NCBI GenBank assembly: GCA_964640725.1
Contig: CAZXIJ010000015.1
Span: 46,136-110,135, forward strand
DNA: 64,000 nt
Direction: 5' to 3'
From: CALHVX01 sp964640725
GTDB lineage: Bacteria; Pseudomonadota; Gammaproteobacteria; Pseudomonadales; Azotimanducaceae
The notes beneath the pieces were generated by a model. That model searched no databases. It was given only the letters and a program-made list of their open reading frames with translations, and had not been told where the DNA came from. Numbering within the stretch: the stretch's first letter is position 1; each line of letters starts with the position of its first letter. A program made the translations under genes and the position numbers. Below are positions 1 through 8,580 of the stretch, in pieces.

Positions 1-792
1 TTCGTCGGCGCTGTAGTCCGGCAGCGCCCGGCTGTCAGCTGCCTGTTCCCAGGCCTCAAAGGCATGGTGCCAGCGAACATCCAGCGCCAGGAGCTGCTCC
101 GGATCCAGTTCGTCTACAGTCGCCAGCGCATCGTTCAGGGCCGGCGCCAGCGCTTCCAGCTGCCCCAGCGCGTCGGCGCTGGCAGCAGTGCTGTACCGAC
201 GCGCGTAGCCCGTCGCAGCCAGCATCATCGCCACCGCTTCGGCGCCCGCGAACAGTCGGCGTCGTCCCGGGCCGTCCAGGCGCGCTGCCGGCGCCGCCTC
301 AAAGAGCGCCCGCCCCTGACTCATGGTGCCCAGAAAGCCGGGCGCCTCCCGCGCATTGAGCGTCACGCCCTTGATGTCCGCAGCCAGTCGAAACAGCTCG
401 GTACGCCCTCGGCAGCGCGCCGACACAATCAGTTCTTCGACCTGATTCACCGCTGCAACCCAGCTTTTGCGACCGGTGAGTTGCCACTCCGCATCGTCCG
501 CTTGCGCGACAAGGGCGCTGTCCGGGTCACTGCGATCTTCTGTCACGGCAAAGGCCAGCCAACCCGGGCACTCGACTTCGGGAAACACAGTGCGGATCGC
601 GGCCTGGTAGCCGGCCACGAACACCCAGGCCGGCCGGTCCGCGAGCAGCCCGCCCTCGAAAGCAGCTTGCGCTGGCGGCCGCGCCGCCAGCCCTGCCTGC
701 TGCCAGGCCTGGCAATAGGCAGCCTCGTCCTGCAGGGCAGGTGCCCCCGCCTCTGGCAGGTCCGCCGGCGGCTGTGTCTCGCTATCGGTCAC
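1..792 (-). CDS. Acyl-CoA-dehydrogenase-like protein, 3' end cut by window edge
   Basis: Reading from a GTG at 792 the minus strand stays open for 264 codons to the window edge, so the C-terminus is missing. The middle part resembles the acyl-CoA dehydrogenase beta-barrel domain (WQLTGRKSWVAAV, where family members have 'LNGRKxxVxxA'), followed by helical C-terminal sequence. The usual FAD-site motif (YAxTEPxAGSD) is degraded to FAVTEDRSDPDSA, so it may be a divergent or catalytically altered member. The start lies 5 bp after the frmA stop, indicating one operon. The family call is from pattern recognition only; the substrate is unknown. Confidence 0.6.
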   Translation of the reverse strand, partial: MTDSETQPPADLPEAGAPALQDEAAYCQAWQQAGLAARPPAQAAFEGGLLADRPAWVFVAGYQAAIRTVFPEVECPGWLAFAVTEDRSDPDSALVAQADDAEWQLTGRKSWVAAVNQVEELIVSARCRGRTELFRLAADIKGVTLNAREAPGFLGTMSQGRALFEAAPAARLDGPGRRRLFAGAEAVAMMLAATGYARRYSTAASADALGQLEALAPALNDALATVDELDPEQLLALDVRWHHAFEAWEQAADSRALPDYSADE

Positions 793-797
793 AGCGT

Positions 798-1904
798 TCA
801 ATACTGCACAACGGAGCGAATGCTCTCGCCCCGGTGCATAAGGTCGAAGGCATCGTTGATCTGCGCCAGAGGCATGGTGTGGGTGATCAGGGGGTCGATC
901 TCGATACGCCCCTGCATGTACCAGTCAACGATCTTCGGCACGTCGGTTCGGCCCCGGGCACCGCCAAACGCCGTGCCCCGCCAGACCCGGCCTGTCACAA
1001 GCTGAAAGGGCCGGGTAGAAATTTCCTTGCCGGCCCCGGCGACGCCGATGATCATCGATTCGCCCCAGCCTTTGTGGGCGCACTCCAGGGCCTGGCGCAT
1101 CGTCTCGACATTGCCGATGCACTCAAAGCTGTAGTCGGCACCGCCACCGGTGAGTTCAATGAGCGCGGCGACCACATCATCCACGTCTTTCGGGTTCAGG
1201 AAGTCGGTCATGCCGAACTGCCGGGCGAGCGGCACCTTGCCCTCGTTCAGGTCGACGCCAATAATCTGCGCCGCGCCGACCATGCGCGCCCCCTGAATCA
1301 CATTCAGGCCAATACCGCCCAGACCGAACACCACCACGCGGCTGCCCGGCTCCACCTTGGCGTCGAAGGCCACGGCCCCAACCCCGGTGGTCACGCCGCA
1401 GCCGATGTAGCAAATCTTGTCGAAGGGCGCATCGCTGCGCACCTTGGCCAGAGCGATCTCCGGCAGCACCGTGTGGTTGGAAAATGTCGACGCGCCCATG
1501 TAGTGCAACAGCGGCTCCCCGCCGAGGCTGAAGCGGCTGGTGCCATCGGGCATCAGACCGCGCCCCTGGGTTTCGCGGATAGCGCCACACAGATTCGTTT
1601 TCGGATGCAGGCAGTACTCGCACTCGCGACACTCCGGGGTGTAGAGCGGGATCACGTGGTCGCCAGGCACGACACTGCGGACCCCTTCGCCGACTTCCAG
1701 CACGACGCCGGCGCCTTCATGTCCCAGGATGGCCGGAAAGGCACCTTCCGGATCGTCTCCTGACAGGGTGAACGCATCCGTATGGCACACGCCGGTGGCC
1801 TTGATCTCGACCAGTACTTCTCCGGCCCTGGGCCCCTCGAGATCCACCTCGTGAACTTCCAGCGGTTGCCCTGCGGCAACCGCGACAGCTGCGCGAGTTT
1901 TCAT
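798..1904 (-). CDS. frmA: S-(hydroxymethyl)glutathione dehydrogenase / class III alcohol dehydrogenase
   Basis: 368-residue cytosolic zinc enzyme that oxidises S-hydroxymethylglutathione (the glutathione adduct of formaldehyde) with NAD+, and can also act on long-chain alcohols and S-nitrosoglutathione. Catalytic zinc ligands Cys40 (GVCHTDAFTLSG) and His62 (ILGHEGAG) and the structural-zinc cysteine run (PECRECEYC...NLC) are present, as is the Rossmann motif GLGGIGLNVIQGA. The start is MKTRAAV at 1904, preceded by an AGGGAACAGGA-type ribosome site; an in-frame upstream extension adds only unrelated sequence. No S-formylglutathione hydrolase gene or FrmR regulator is next to it. It is followed at 5 bp by the acyl-CoA-dehydrogenase-like gene. 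Confidence 0.93.
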   Translation of the reverse strand: MKTRAAVAVAAGQPLEVHEVDLEGPRAGEVLVEIKATGVCHTDAFTLSGDDPEGAFPAILGHEGAGVVLEVGEGVRSVVPGDHVIPLYTPECRECEYCLHPKTNLCGAIRETQGRGLMPDGTSRFSLGGEPLLHYMGASTFSNHTVLPEIALAKVRSDAPFDKICYIGCGVTTGVGAVAFDAKVEPGSRVVVFGLGGIGLNVIQGARMVGAAQIIGVDLNEGKVPLARQFGMTDFLNPKDVDDVVAALIELTGGGADYSFECIGNVETMRQALECAHKGWGESMIIGVAGAGKEISTRPFQLVTGRVWRGTAFGGARGRTDVPKIVDWYMQGRIEIDPLITHTMPLAQINDAFDLMHRGESIRSVVQY

Positions 1905-1941
1905 CGTCCTGTTCCCTCTGTTCCCTTGGCGATGGAGGTTC

Positions 1942-3237
1942 TCACCTTCCCGCTGCCGCTGCAAAGCGGCACTGAGGCGCCTCGCCGCCGGCCAGCGCGT
2001 GCGCCTCTACCGCACGCCAGACGCGCATGAGGTTGCCGCCGAGAATCTTGCGAATCGCGATCTCGTCATAGCCGCGGTCCAGCAGCCCGGCGATCAGCAT
2101 CGGGTAGCTGGCCGCGTCCTTCAGGCCGGTGGGCAGGCTATCGCCAACGCCGTCATAATCCGAGCCAAGGCCCACCGCATCGATCCCGGCGAGCTGCACC
2201 GCACGATCGATATGATCGAGCACATCTTCAACGCTGGCATAGGGATAGGGATGCTCGACGCGATATTGCTCGGCAAAGGCGCGGCGCTCGGGCGCGTCTG
2301 CCGGCAGACCGTTGCGCGTCAGATACGCCTGCATGGCGGCGGCGCTGGCCTTGCCGTAGTCCTGCGCCGCCTGGGTCAGGAACGACGAGCCGTAGTTGAT
2401 CTGAACCACGCCCCCGGCCTTGCCCAGGGCTGCCACCATCTCATCGCTCATGTTGCGCTCGAAGCCGGGCGTAAAGTGACGCAGCGATGAGTGTGAGGCG
2501 ATCACGGGGGTCGCAGAGATCTCCAGCACCTGCCAGAAAGCGTCATCAGAGACATGGGAGACGTCGACCATGACCCCCAGGCGGTTCATCTCCGGCACCA
2601 GCGCCTTGCCAAAATCACTCAGTCCCTGCCAGCGGCGATTGCTGTCGTAGCTGGAATCAGAGATGTGATTCGACTGGCTGTGCGCGAGTGTGATGTAGCG
2701 AATCCCCCGGTCTCGAAAATGGCGCAGCTTGTCGAAGGCGCCTTCTATCGGGCCGCCGTTCTCCATGCCCAGCGGCAGCGCGATGCGGTCGCTGCCCAGG
2801 ACTGCGGCCACATCGGCCGCGCAGGTCGCGATGGCAAACTTGTCTGGCGCAGCGGCAGCCATGGCTTCCACGTCGTCAATCAGCTGTTCGGCAAAGCCAT
2901 AGGCTTCTCCAGCGGCGTCCGTCGCTGCGGGAATGTAGATGGACATGAACGCTGCGTTCAGCCCCCCGGCCAGGGCCCTGACGTAGTCGAAGTCGCCGGC
3001 CTCGGTGCGCACCGAGACGTCTTCAGGCGATTTGTGTAGCCGGTATGGCACATCGATATGTGTGTCGACGATCAGGGCAGACCGCGCCAGCACTGCCGCG
3101 GCATCAGCCGCGGCATCCGCCGCCGGCGCTGTGGGCTCAGGGCTGGAGGGCCCGGCGCAAGCGCCCAGGAATGACAGTACAGCCAGAAGGGACAGGCGCC
3201 TGGCTGGGGCACCGAACAGAAGGGTCTGGGGGGTCAA
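1942..3237 (-). CDS. Membrane dipeptidase (M19 family) lipoprotein
   Basis: Zinc dipeptidase of the renal dipeptidase family, predicted to hydrolyse dipeptides in the periplasm. The proposed TTG start at 3237 has a GGAG site about 7 bp upstream and gives 431 residues with an arginine-containing n-region, hydrophobic stretch and lipobox (LSFLGAC), so it should be lipid-anchored. Family signatures are DTHIDVPYRL (metal-binding His-x-Asp), the central metal-bridging Glu in the GMENGGPI segment, ASHSSLRHF and GLGSDYDGVG. The stop lies 37 bp before frmA, so cotranscription is possible without an obvious functional link. A longer TTG start at 3267 is possible but has poorer context. Confidence 0.88.
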   Translation of the reverse strand: MTPQTLLFGAPARRLSLLAVLSFLGACAGPSSPEPTAPAADAAADAAAVLARSALIVDTHIDVPYRLHKSPEDVSVRTEAGDFDYVRALAGGLNAAFMSIYIPAATDAAGEAYGFAEQLIDDVEAMAAAAPDKFAIATCAADVAAVLGSDRIALPLGMENGGPIEGAFDKLRHFRDRGIRYITLAHSQSNHISDSSYDSNRRWQGLSDFGKALVPEMNRLGVMVDVSHVSDDAFWQVLEISATPVIASHSSLRHFTPGFERNMSDEMVAALGKAGGVVQINYGSSFLTQAAQDYGKASAAAMQAYLTRNGLPADAPERRAFAEQYRVEHPYPYASVEDVLDHIDRAVQLAGIDAVGLGSDYDGVGDSLPTGLKDAASYPMLIAGLLDRGYDEIAIRKILGGNLMRVWRAVEAHALAGGEAPQCRFAAAAGR

Positions 3238-3334
3238 GGAAGGCTCCGGGGTTTGGGCGAGCCCCAAGATTGGCCGCTATCGCGCGCTGCGACAAGGGGT
3301 ACACTAGCGGTTCAGTGCCAACCAGGAAACGCCG

Positions 3335-3745
3335 ATGATCAGCCAAGGCCCCGTTGAAGATCGCCTGTCCATCCGGGAACTCGTCGAGTCCTATAACGAC
3401 GCCGTCATGCGCTTTGACGGCGATGCCTGGAAGGAAAACTGGACCGACGATGCCATCTGGAACTTGCCCGGCGCCGGCGACATCCAGGGCAAGGAAAACT
3501 TCTTTGGCGCGTGGCAGCAGGCCATGGCGGCCTTCAGCTTCGTGGGCTTCTTTGCCTCGGCAGGCCCCATCCAGATTACTGGCGACACCGCCACCGGCAT
3601 CTGGTATCAGCAGGAGTTCCTGCACGGCAAAGACGGCAGCCAGCGTGCCATTACCGGGCGCTACGACGACGAGTACGTCAAGCGCGACGGCCGCTGGTAC
3701 TTCTCCAAACGGGTGTACAGCATTCTGAATGCCAGCGAGAGCTGA
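3335..3745 (+). CDS. SnoaL-like / NTF2-fold protein
   Basis: 136-residue small alpha+beta protein of the SnoaL-like (NTF2 superfamily) type. It shows an N-terminal helix (EDRLSIRELVESYNDAVMRFD), then DAWKENWTDDAIW, typical of these ring-like dimers, and ends in strands ending GRWYFSKRVYSIL. Such proteins serve as small isomerases, hydratases or dehydratases, or only as ligand-binding folds. It sits 63 bp upstream of an SDR on the same strand, and the two may act on the same polyketide- or steroid-like substrate. No catalytic dyad can be assigned with confidence. Confidence 0.8.
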   Translation: MISQGPVEDRLSIRELVESYNDAVMRFDGDAWKENWTDDAIWNLPGAGDIQGKENFFGAWQQAMAAFSFVGFFASAGPIQITGDTATGIWYQQEFLHGKDGSQRAITGRYDDEYVKRDGRWYFSKRVYSILNASES

Positions 3746-3808
3746 GGCAGCACAGAACACGCTTCGATCCATCCCCCCACCTCATCAGCAACGGAACAGG
3801 AGCAACTC

Positions 3809-4645
3809 ATGAGCGGAAGACTGGCAGGCAAAGTCGCCGTCATCACCGGCGCAGCCAGCGGTTTTGGGGCCGCATCAGCCAAGCGGTTCGTGGCCGAAGG
3901 CGCCCAGGTCGTACTCGGCGACATTCAGGAAGGCCCCCTGGGCGAGATCGCAGCCGGTCTCGGTGACGCAGCCGTCGCCCAGCAGTGCAATGTCACCGTC
4001 GAAGACGAGGTCGCAGCACTGGTCGATCGAGCCGTTTCGCAGTACGGCCAGCTGGACGTGATGTTCAACAACGCCGGCATCGTCGGCGCCGTGGGCCCAA
4101 TCGACACCACCCGGACCGATGAGTGGCAAGCGAGCCTGAACGTGCTGCTGAACGGCGTTTACTTCGGCATGAAACACGGCGCCCGGGTCATGAAGCCAAG
4201 GCAGCAGGGCGCGATCATCAGCATGGCCAGCACCGCCGGCATTCTTGGCGGGCTTGGCCCCCACGCCTACTGCGCCGCCAAGCACGCGGTCATCGGGCTC
4301 ACCAAAAATGTCGGCGCAGAGCTTTGCCGCTTTGGGATCCGGGTCAATGCCATCGCGCCGGCAGGGATGGCTACGGCCATGGTGGCCAACGTGATGGCCG
4401 GCGATCCGGATGCCATTGAGCAAACGACCCAGGCGCTGGCTGCGGCCTCGCCCCTGCTGAATCGCGCCGGCGTCGCCGACGACGTGGCCAATGCAGCGCT
4501 GTGGCTCGCCAGCGATGAGTCCGGCTACACCAATGGCCATACTCTGACCACCGATGCCGGTGCCACCACCGGCGCTACCGCCAACCTGCCCGCCTTCGCC
4601 GAATACGAGCCGATGCTGCGCGAAGCGGGCAAACGCGGCGTCTGA
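3809..4645 (+). CDS. Short-chain dehydrogenase/reductase
   Basis: 278-residue classical SDR, NAD(P)-dependent. It has the cofactor motif TGAASGFG near residue 15, the NNAG motif, the catalytic serine region (SMASTAGILG), YCAAKH as catalytic Tyr-x-x-x-Lys, and the C-terminal NGHTLTTDAGATTG substrate-loop/Gly motif. The start has the good ribosome site GGAACAGGAGC upstream. It probably follows the SnoaL-like gene in one transcript. An acidic residue after the second strand (LGDIQE) suggests NAD+ preference. Substrate unknown. Confidence 0.9.
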   Translation: MSGRLAGKVAVITGAASGFGAASAKRFVAEGAQVVLGDIQEGPLGEIAAGLGDAAVAQQCNVTVEDEVAALVDRAVSQYGQLDVMFNNAGIVGAVGPIDTTRTDEWQASLNVLLNGVYFGMKHGARVMKPRQQGAIISMASTAGILGGLGPHAYCAAKHAVIGLTKNVGAELCRFGIRVNAIAPAGMATAMVANVMAGDPDAIEQTTQALAAASPLLNRAGVADDVANAALWLASDESGYTNGHTLTTDAGATTGATANLPAFAEYEPMLREAGKRGV

Positions 4646-4660
4646 GGGCTTTCTGAAAGT

Positions 4661-4683
4661 CTGAGGGCCAGAGAGGCCCTCAG
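4661..4683. terminator. Hairpin between convergent genes, probable bidirectional terminator
   Basis: Perfect 9-bp inverted repeat CTGAGGGCC / GGCCCTCAG with a 5-base loop (AGAGA). It lies between the convergent SDR (ends 4645) and the hydroxylase gene, overlapping the latter's stop codon. There is no strong T-run on either strand, so rho-independence is uncertain. Confidence 0.55.
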
Positions 4684-5600
4684 GTCGGCGCGGCGTCGGC
4701 GTCCTGCCGCAAGCAAGCGGCGCGCTGATCCGGGCCGTCATGGGACCAGCCGGGCGCCTTCGTCAGGTAAGCCCAGCGCCCTCGCCAGCCGGGGGCCCGC
4801 TGGCAGTCGCGCCAGAGCGCGCGGTACTCGTGGGTCAGCACCGTCCAGGGGTTCGTGCTGTGCAGATTTTTCGTCAGGCCGAACCGCACCGGCTCGTCGT
4901 CCGCCTCCGCCTGGAAAGTCCCGAACAGTCGATCCCAGATGATCAGCACGCCCCCGTGATTGCGATCCAGGTAGCGAACGTTGCTGCCGTGATGGACTCG
5001 ATGATGCGACGGCGTGTTGAACAGCGCCTCGATCGGCGCGGGCAAGCGCCCCACCGCCGGCGTGTGAATCCAGAACTGGTAAAACAGATTCAGCGAAATC
5101 ATGGTCAGGATCATGACCACGTCAAAACCCAGCAGGGGCAGCCATAGCCAGTAGAGATACTTGTGCACCCGTTCGCCCACGCCCTGGCGCAGAGCGGTCG
5201 CAAAATTGAAGTGCACGGACGAGTGGTGATTCACGTGGCCCGCCCAGAACAGGCGTACCCGGTGATTGAGCCGGTGAAACCAGTAGTAGGAAAAGTCGTC
5301 CAGCACAAACAGCAGCAGCCAGGCCCACCACTGTCGGCCGATCAGATCGGCCCAGGGGCTGAGCGGAGCGAGCTGGAACATCAGCCAGACCGCGCCCAGC
5401 TTGGGCAGCACCTCGACCAGCGCTGAGCCCAGCAACATCGCCAGGGAGGCAAGCGAATCGGACCGATCGTGCCAGCCCAGGCGATGCGCGCGGCTCCAGA
5501 GAGCCTCCAGCACCAGCGCCAGCAGAAACAGGGGCACCATCCACTGCGCGAGGGGATCGTTGACCACGGCCATCAGGTTGTCTGGCGGTGCCTGCTGCAT
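4680..5600 (-). CDS. Sterol desaturase / fatty acid hydroxylase family membrane protein
   Basis: 306-residue integral membrane di-iron protein. The histidine clusters of the family are visible: WFHRLNHRVRLFWAGHVNHH (HRxxH and HxxHH) and HHRVHHG near residue 210. Hydrophobic segments at about residues 15-35, 50-75 and 95-110 anchor it in the inner membrane. Members hydroxylate or desaturate lipids, sterols or carotenoids with O2. It is transcribed divergently from the MDR oxidoreductase with 64 bp between start codons. The start at 5600 has a weak ribosome site; an internal ATG at 5573 is an alternative. Confidence 0.87.
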   Translation of the reverse strand: MQQAPPDNLMAVVNDPLAQWMVPLFLLALVLEALWSRAHRLGWHDRSDSLASLAMLLGSALVEVLPKLGAVWLMFQLAPLSPWADLIGRQWWAWLLLFVLDDFSYYWFHRLNHRVRLFWAGHVNHHSSVHFNFATALRQGVGERVHKYLYWLWLPLLGFDVVMILTMISLNLFYQFWIHTPAVGRLPAPIEALFNTPSHHRVHHGSNVRYLDRNHGGVLIIWDRLFGTFQAEADDEPVRFGLTKNLHSTNPWTVLTHEYRALWRDCQRAPGWRGRWAYLTKAPGWSHDGPDQRAACLRQDADAAPT

Positions 5601-5664
5601 GACGTCACTGTTGGTTTCGAAGGGTGATTATGTCAGGTTAGGCAGTCCTGGAGGGGGGACAGCG

Positions 5665-6705
5665 ATGGCAGAGCAAACGGCGCAGAATGCTGCGCGCAAC
5701 CGGCGAATTCTGATCCGGGAGCTGCCCAAAGAGCAGCTCGCAGCGGAGCACTTCGAGATGGACGAAGTGCCCATCATGAAGCCCGGCGAGGGCCAGGTGC
5801 TGGTGCGCACGATCCTCTTGTCCCAGGACGCCGCGAACCGGGCCTGGATGCAGGGCGCAACCTACCGCAGCGCGATTGCCGCCGGCGATGTGATGGCGAG
5901 CGGCGGCGTCGGGCAGGTTGTTGAGTCTGCCAGCGACCGCTTCCAGGAAGGTGATCTGGTCTGGGGCGATCTGGGCTGGCAGGACTACGCCAGCATCGAC
6001 GCCCGGGCCCTGGCTCGGGTGCCCGGCCAGCTGCGCCAACTCAGCCATGCGATCTCGCTGCTCGGCGTCGCCGGCAAAACCGCTTACCACGGGCTCCTGA
6101 ACGTTCCGGGCATCCACGCCGGCGAGACCCTGCTGGTTTCCGCCGCCGCCGGCTCCGTGGGCTCCCTTGTTGGCCAGATTGGCAAGATCAAGGGCGCCAG
6201 GGTCATTGGCGTCGCTGGCGGCGCTGAAAAGTGTGCCTGGGTCCGCGACGGCCTGGGGTTTGATGCATGCCTGGACTACAAGGCCGAACGCCCGGCACTC
6301 CGCGATCAGCTCGCCGAGGTGGCGCCGAAAGGCGTCGACGTTTACTTCGACAATACCGGCGGCAACATCCTCCAGACGGCGCTGTTCGCGATGCGCATGA
6401 AAGGCCGGGTCTCCTGCTGCGGGGCGGTCTCCATGTATGACGGGCAACCGCAGCCCGGCCCCTACGGTGTGCCCGGGCTCATCGTCACCAAACGGCTGCG
6501 GGTCGAGGGCTTTATCGTCTCGGACTTTGCCGACCGCGATGCCGACGCCGAGCATGATCTCGCGACCTGGGCCGCCCAAGGCCAGCTCAAGGTCGTCGAA
6601 GATATCGTTGACGGGCTGGAAAACGCCCCGGCTGGCCTGATCGGTTTGCTGGCCGGCGAAAACCGCGGCAAGCGCATGGTGCGCGTTGCGCAGGATCCGA
6701 CATGA
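5665..6705 (+). CDS. NADP-dependent zinc-independent oxidoreductase (MDR, CurA/prostaglandin-reductase type)
   Basis: 346-residue medium-chain dehydrogenase/reductase without the structural-zinc lobe. The N-terminal GroES-like domain contains the family pattern LSQDAANRAWM and the Rossmann domain contains SAAAGSVGSLVGQIGK. Relatives reduce the C=C bond of alpha,beta-unsaturated ketones or aldehydes with NADPH. The start at 5665 is chosen for the strong ribosome site GGAGGGGGGAC; an upstream in-frame extension would run into the divergent hydroxylase gene. Its stop overlaps the next start (ATGA), so translation is coupled to the DUF3604 gene. Confidence 0.88.
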   Translation: MAEQTAQNAARNRRILIRELPKEQLAAEHFEMDEVPIMKPGEGQVLVRTILLSQDAANRAWMQGATYRSAIAAGDVMASGGVGQVVESASDRFQEGDLVWGDLGWQDYASIDARALARVPGQLRQLSHAISLLGVAGKTAYHGLLNVPGIHAGETLLVSAAAGSVGSLVGQIGKIKGARVIGVAGGAEKCAWVRDGLGFDACLDYKAERPALRDQLAEVAPKGVDVYFDNTGGNILQTALFAMRMKGRVSCCGAVSMYDGQPQPGPYGVPGLIVTKRLRVEGFIVSDFADRDADAEHDLATWAAQGQLKVVEDIVDGLENAPAGLIGLLAGENRGKRMVRVAQDPT

Positions 6706-8555
6706 GCGCCCGGCCGGGCCGCCCCACAGCGCTGCTCAAGGCTGCATGCCTTGCCGTGCTAGCCGGCGCTGCCGCGGCGGCCACCGCCGGCAACGCGCCA
6801 GGCGCCCGCCACCCGGACCAGGTCTTCTGGGGCGATACCCACCTGCACTCCCGCAACAGCGCAGATGCCTATTCTCTGGGCAACCAGAACCTGTCGCCGG
6901 AAGACGCCTATCGGTTCGCGCGCGGCGAGCCGCTCCTGGACCACTCGGGAGCGCCGATCGCTCTGCGCCGCCCCCTGGACTTTCTGATCGTCTCGGACCA
7001 TGCCGAGTACCTGGGCGGTTACTACGGCTTTACCGTGGGCGATCCCCGGATCAAGAACAGCGAGATGGGCAAGCGCTGGACCGAGTGGATGGCCGAAGGC
7101 GATGCGGTTCGCATGATGGGCAGCTTCGTCGGCAGCATCAATTCGCCCAAGGAGTTCCCCCCCTTCGAAGAAAGCGTTCGACGCAGTATCTGGCAACAGG
7201 TCGCGCGCACCGCTGACGAGTTCAACGATCCCCATCAGTTCACGACCTTCACCGGTTACGAGTGGACGTCCATGATCAACGGCAACAATCTGCACCGGGT
7301 CGTGCTGTTCGAAGACAGCGTCGACCGTGTCGGGCTCACGGTGCCTTTCTCCGCCCAGGACAGCACCGACCCCCGGGACCTGTGGCGCGCTCTCGCGGGC
7401 TACGAAGCCAGCACCGGGGGCCGGGTACTGGCGATTGCCCACAACGGCAATCTGTCGAACGGCATGATGTTCCCCAAGGAAACCGTTGACGGCGAGCCCC
7501 TGGATGCCGCCTACGCCGCGCTACGACGACGCTTCGAGCCCGTGTACGAAGTCAGCCAGGTCAAGGGCGATGGCGAAGCCCACCCAACCCTGTCACCGAA
7601 TGATCCCTTTGCGGACTTCGAGAACTGGGATTGGGACAATATTGGCCGTACCGCCGAGAAAGAAGACTGGATGTTGCAGCACGAGTACGCCCGCGGGGCA
7701 CTGAAGCTCGGGCTGGCGCTCGAGGCCAGCCTGGGGGAAAACCCCTTTCAGTTCGGCATGATCGGCAGCACCGATGGCCACAACACCTTTACGACTACTG
7801 CCGAAGATGCGTTCTACGGCAAGTTTCCCGAATCGCAGCCCTCGCCAGAGCGGACCCGGGATTCCCAGGTCGCCGGCGTGCTCTGGAACAACGCGCTGCT
7901 CACCGCCTCCGGCTATGCCGCAATCTGGGCCAGGGAAAATACCCGGCAGGGCCTGTTCGATGCCCTGCTGCGCCGCGAGGTGTACGCCACCACCGGCTCG
8001 CGGATCACGCTCCGGTTCTTTGGCGGCTTTGAGTTCGATCCCGCACAGCACGAACTGCCCGACGCCGTTGCGCGCAGCTACGCCGACGGCGTGCCCATGG
8101 GCGGGGTGCTGACCGTGGGAAAGAACGCCAGCGCGCCGCGCTTTCTGGTCATGGCCAGCAGAGACCCGATTGGCGCCAACCTGGATCGAATTCAGGTTGT
8201 GAAGGGGTGGCGCACTGCCAACGGCACCCTCAAGGAGAAGGTCTACGATGTGGCGCTGGCCGGAGATCGCCAGCCTGACCCACGGTCCGGCATTGGCAAG
8301 GTGATCGGCACAACGGTGGACATCGAAGCCGCGACCTATCGCAACAGCATCGGCGCCGCGACGCTCACGGCGACCTGGCAAGACCCCGACTTCCGGCCCG
8401 GCGAGCGAGCGTTTTACTACGCCCGGGTGCTGGAGATCCCGACCCCTCGCTGGTCAACCTACGACGCGGCACGCTTCAAGACCGATCGCCCGGACAACGT
8501 GCCGGCGACGATTCAGGATCGCGCCTACAGCTCACCGATCTGGTACCAGCCCTGA
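6702..8555 (+). CDS. DUF3604 (PHP-like metal-dependent) exported protein
   Basis: 617-residue protein with an N-terminal hydrophobic signal-like region (LLKAACLAVLAGAAAAATAG), so probably periplasmic. Motifs recall the PHP metal-hydrolase fold: FWGDTHLHSRNSADAYS near residue 45, IVSDHAEYLGGYYG, LAIAHNGNLSNG and GSTDGHNTF, which supply His/Asp metal ligands. DUF3604 proteins are common in marine proteobacteria and have no established substrate. The start overlaps the MDR stop by 4 bases, so the two products probably work on related compounds or share regulation. The length is ordinary for the family. Confidence 0.85.
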   Translation: MSARPGRPTALLKAACLAVLAGAAAAATAGNAPGARHPDQVFWGDTHLHSRNSADAYSLGNQNLSPEDAYRFARGEPLLDHSGAPIALRRPLDFLIVSDHAEYLGGYYGFTVGDPRIKNSEMGKRWTEWMAEGDAVRMMGSFVGSINSPKEFPPFEESVRRSIWQQVARTADEFNDPHQFTTFTGYEWTSMINGNNLHRVVLFEDSVDRVGLTVPFSAQDSTDPRDLWRALAGYEASTGGRVLAIAHNGNLSNGMMFPKETVDGEPLDAAYAALRRRFEPVYEVSQVKGDGEAHPTLSPNDPFADFENWDWDNIGRTAEKEDWMLQHEYARGALKLGLALEASLGENPFQFGMIGSTDGHNTFTTTAEDAFYGKFPESQPSPERTRDSQVAGVLWNNALLTASGYAAIWARENTRQGLFDALLRREVYATTGSRITLRFFGGFEFDPAQHELPDAVARSYADGVPMGGVLTVGKNASAPRFLVMASRDPIGANLDRIQVVKGWRTANGTLKEKVYDVALAGDRQPDPRSGIGKVIGTTVDIEAATYRNSIGAATLTATWQDPDFRPGERAFYYARVLEIPTPRWSTYDAARFKTDRPDNVPATIQDRAYSSPIWYQP

Positions 8556-8580
8556 TCGCAGAGCTGGCACCCGGCCTGCC

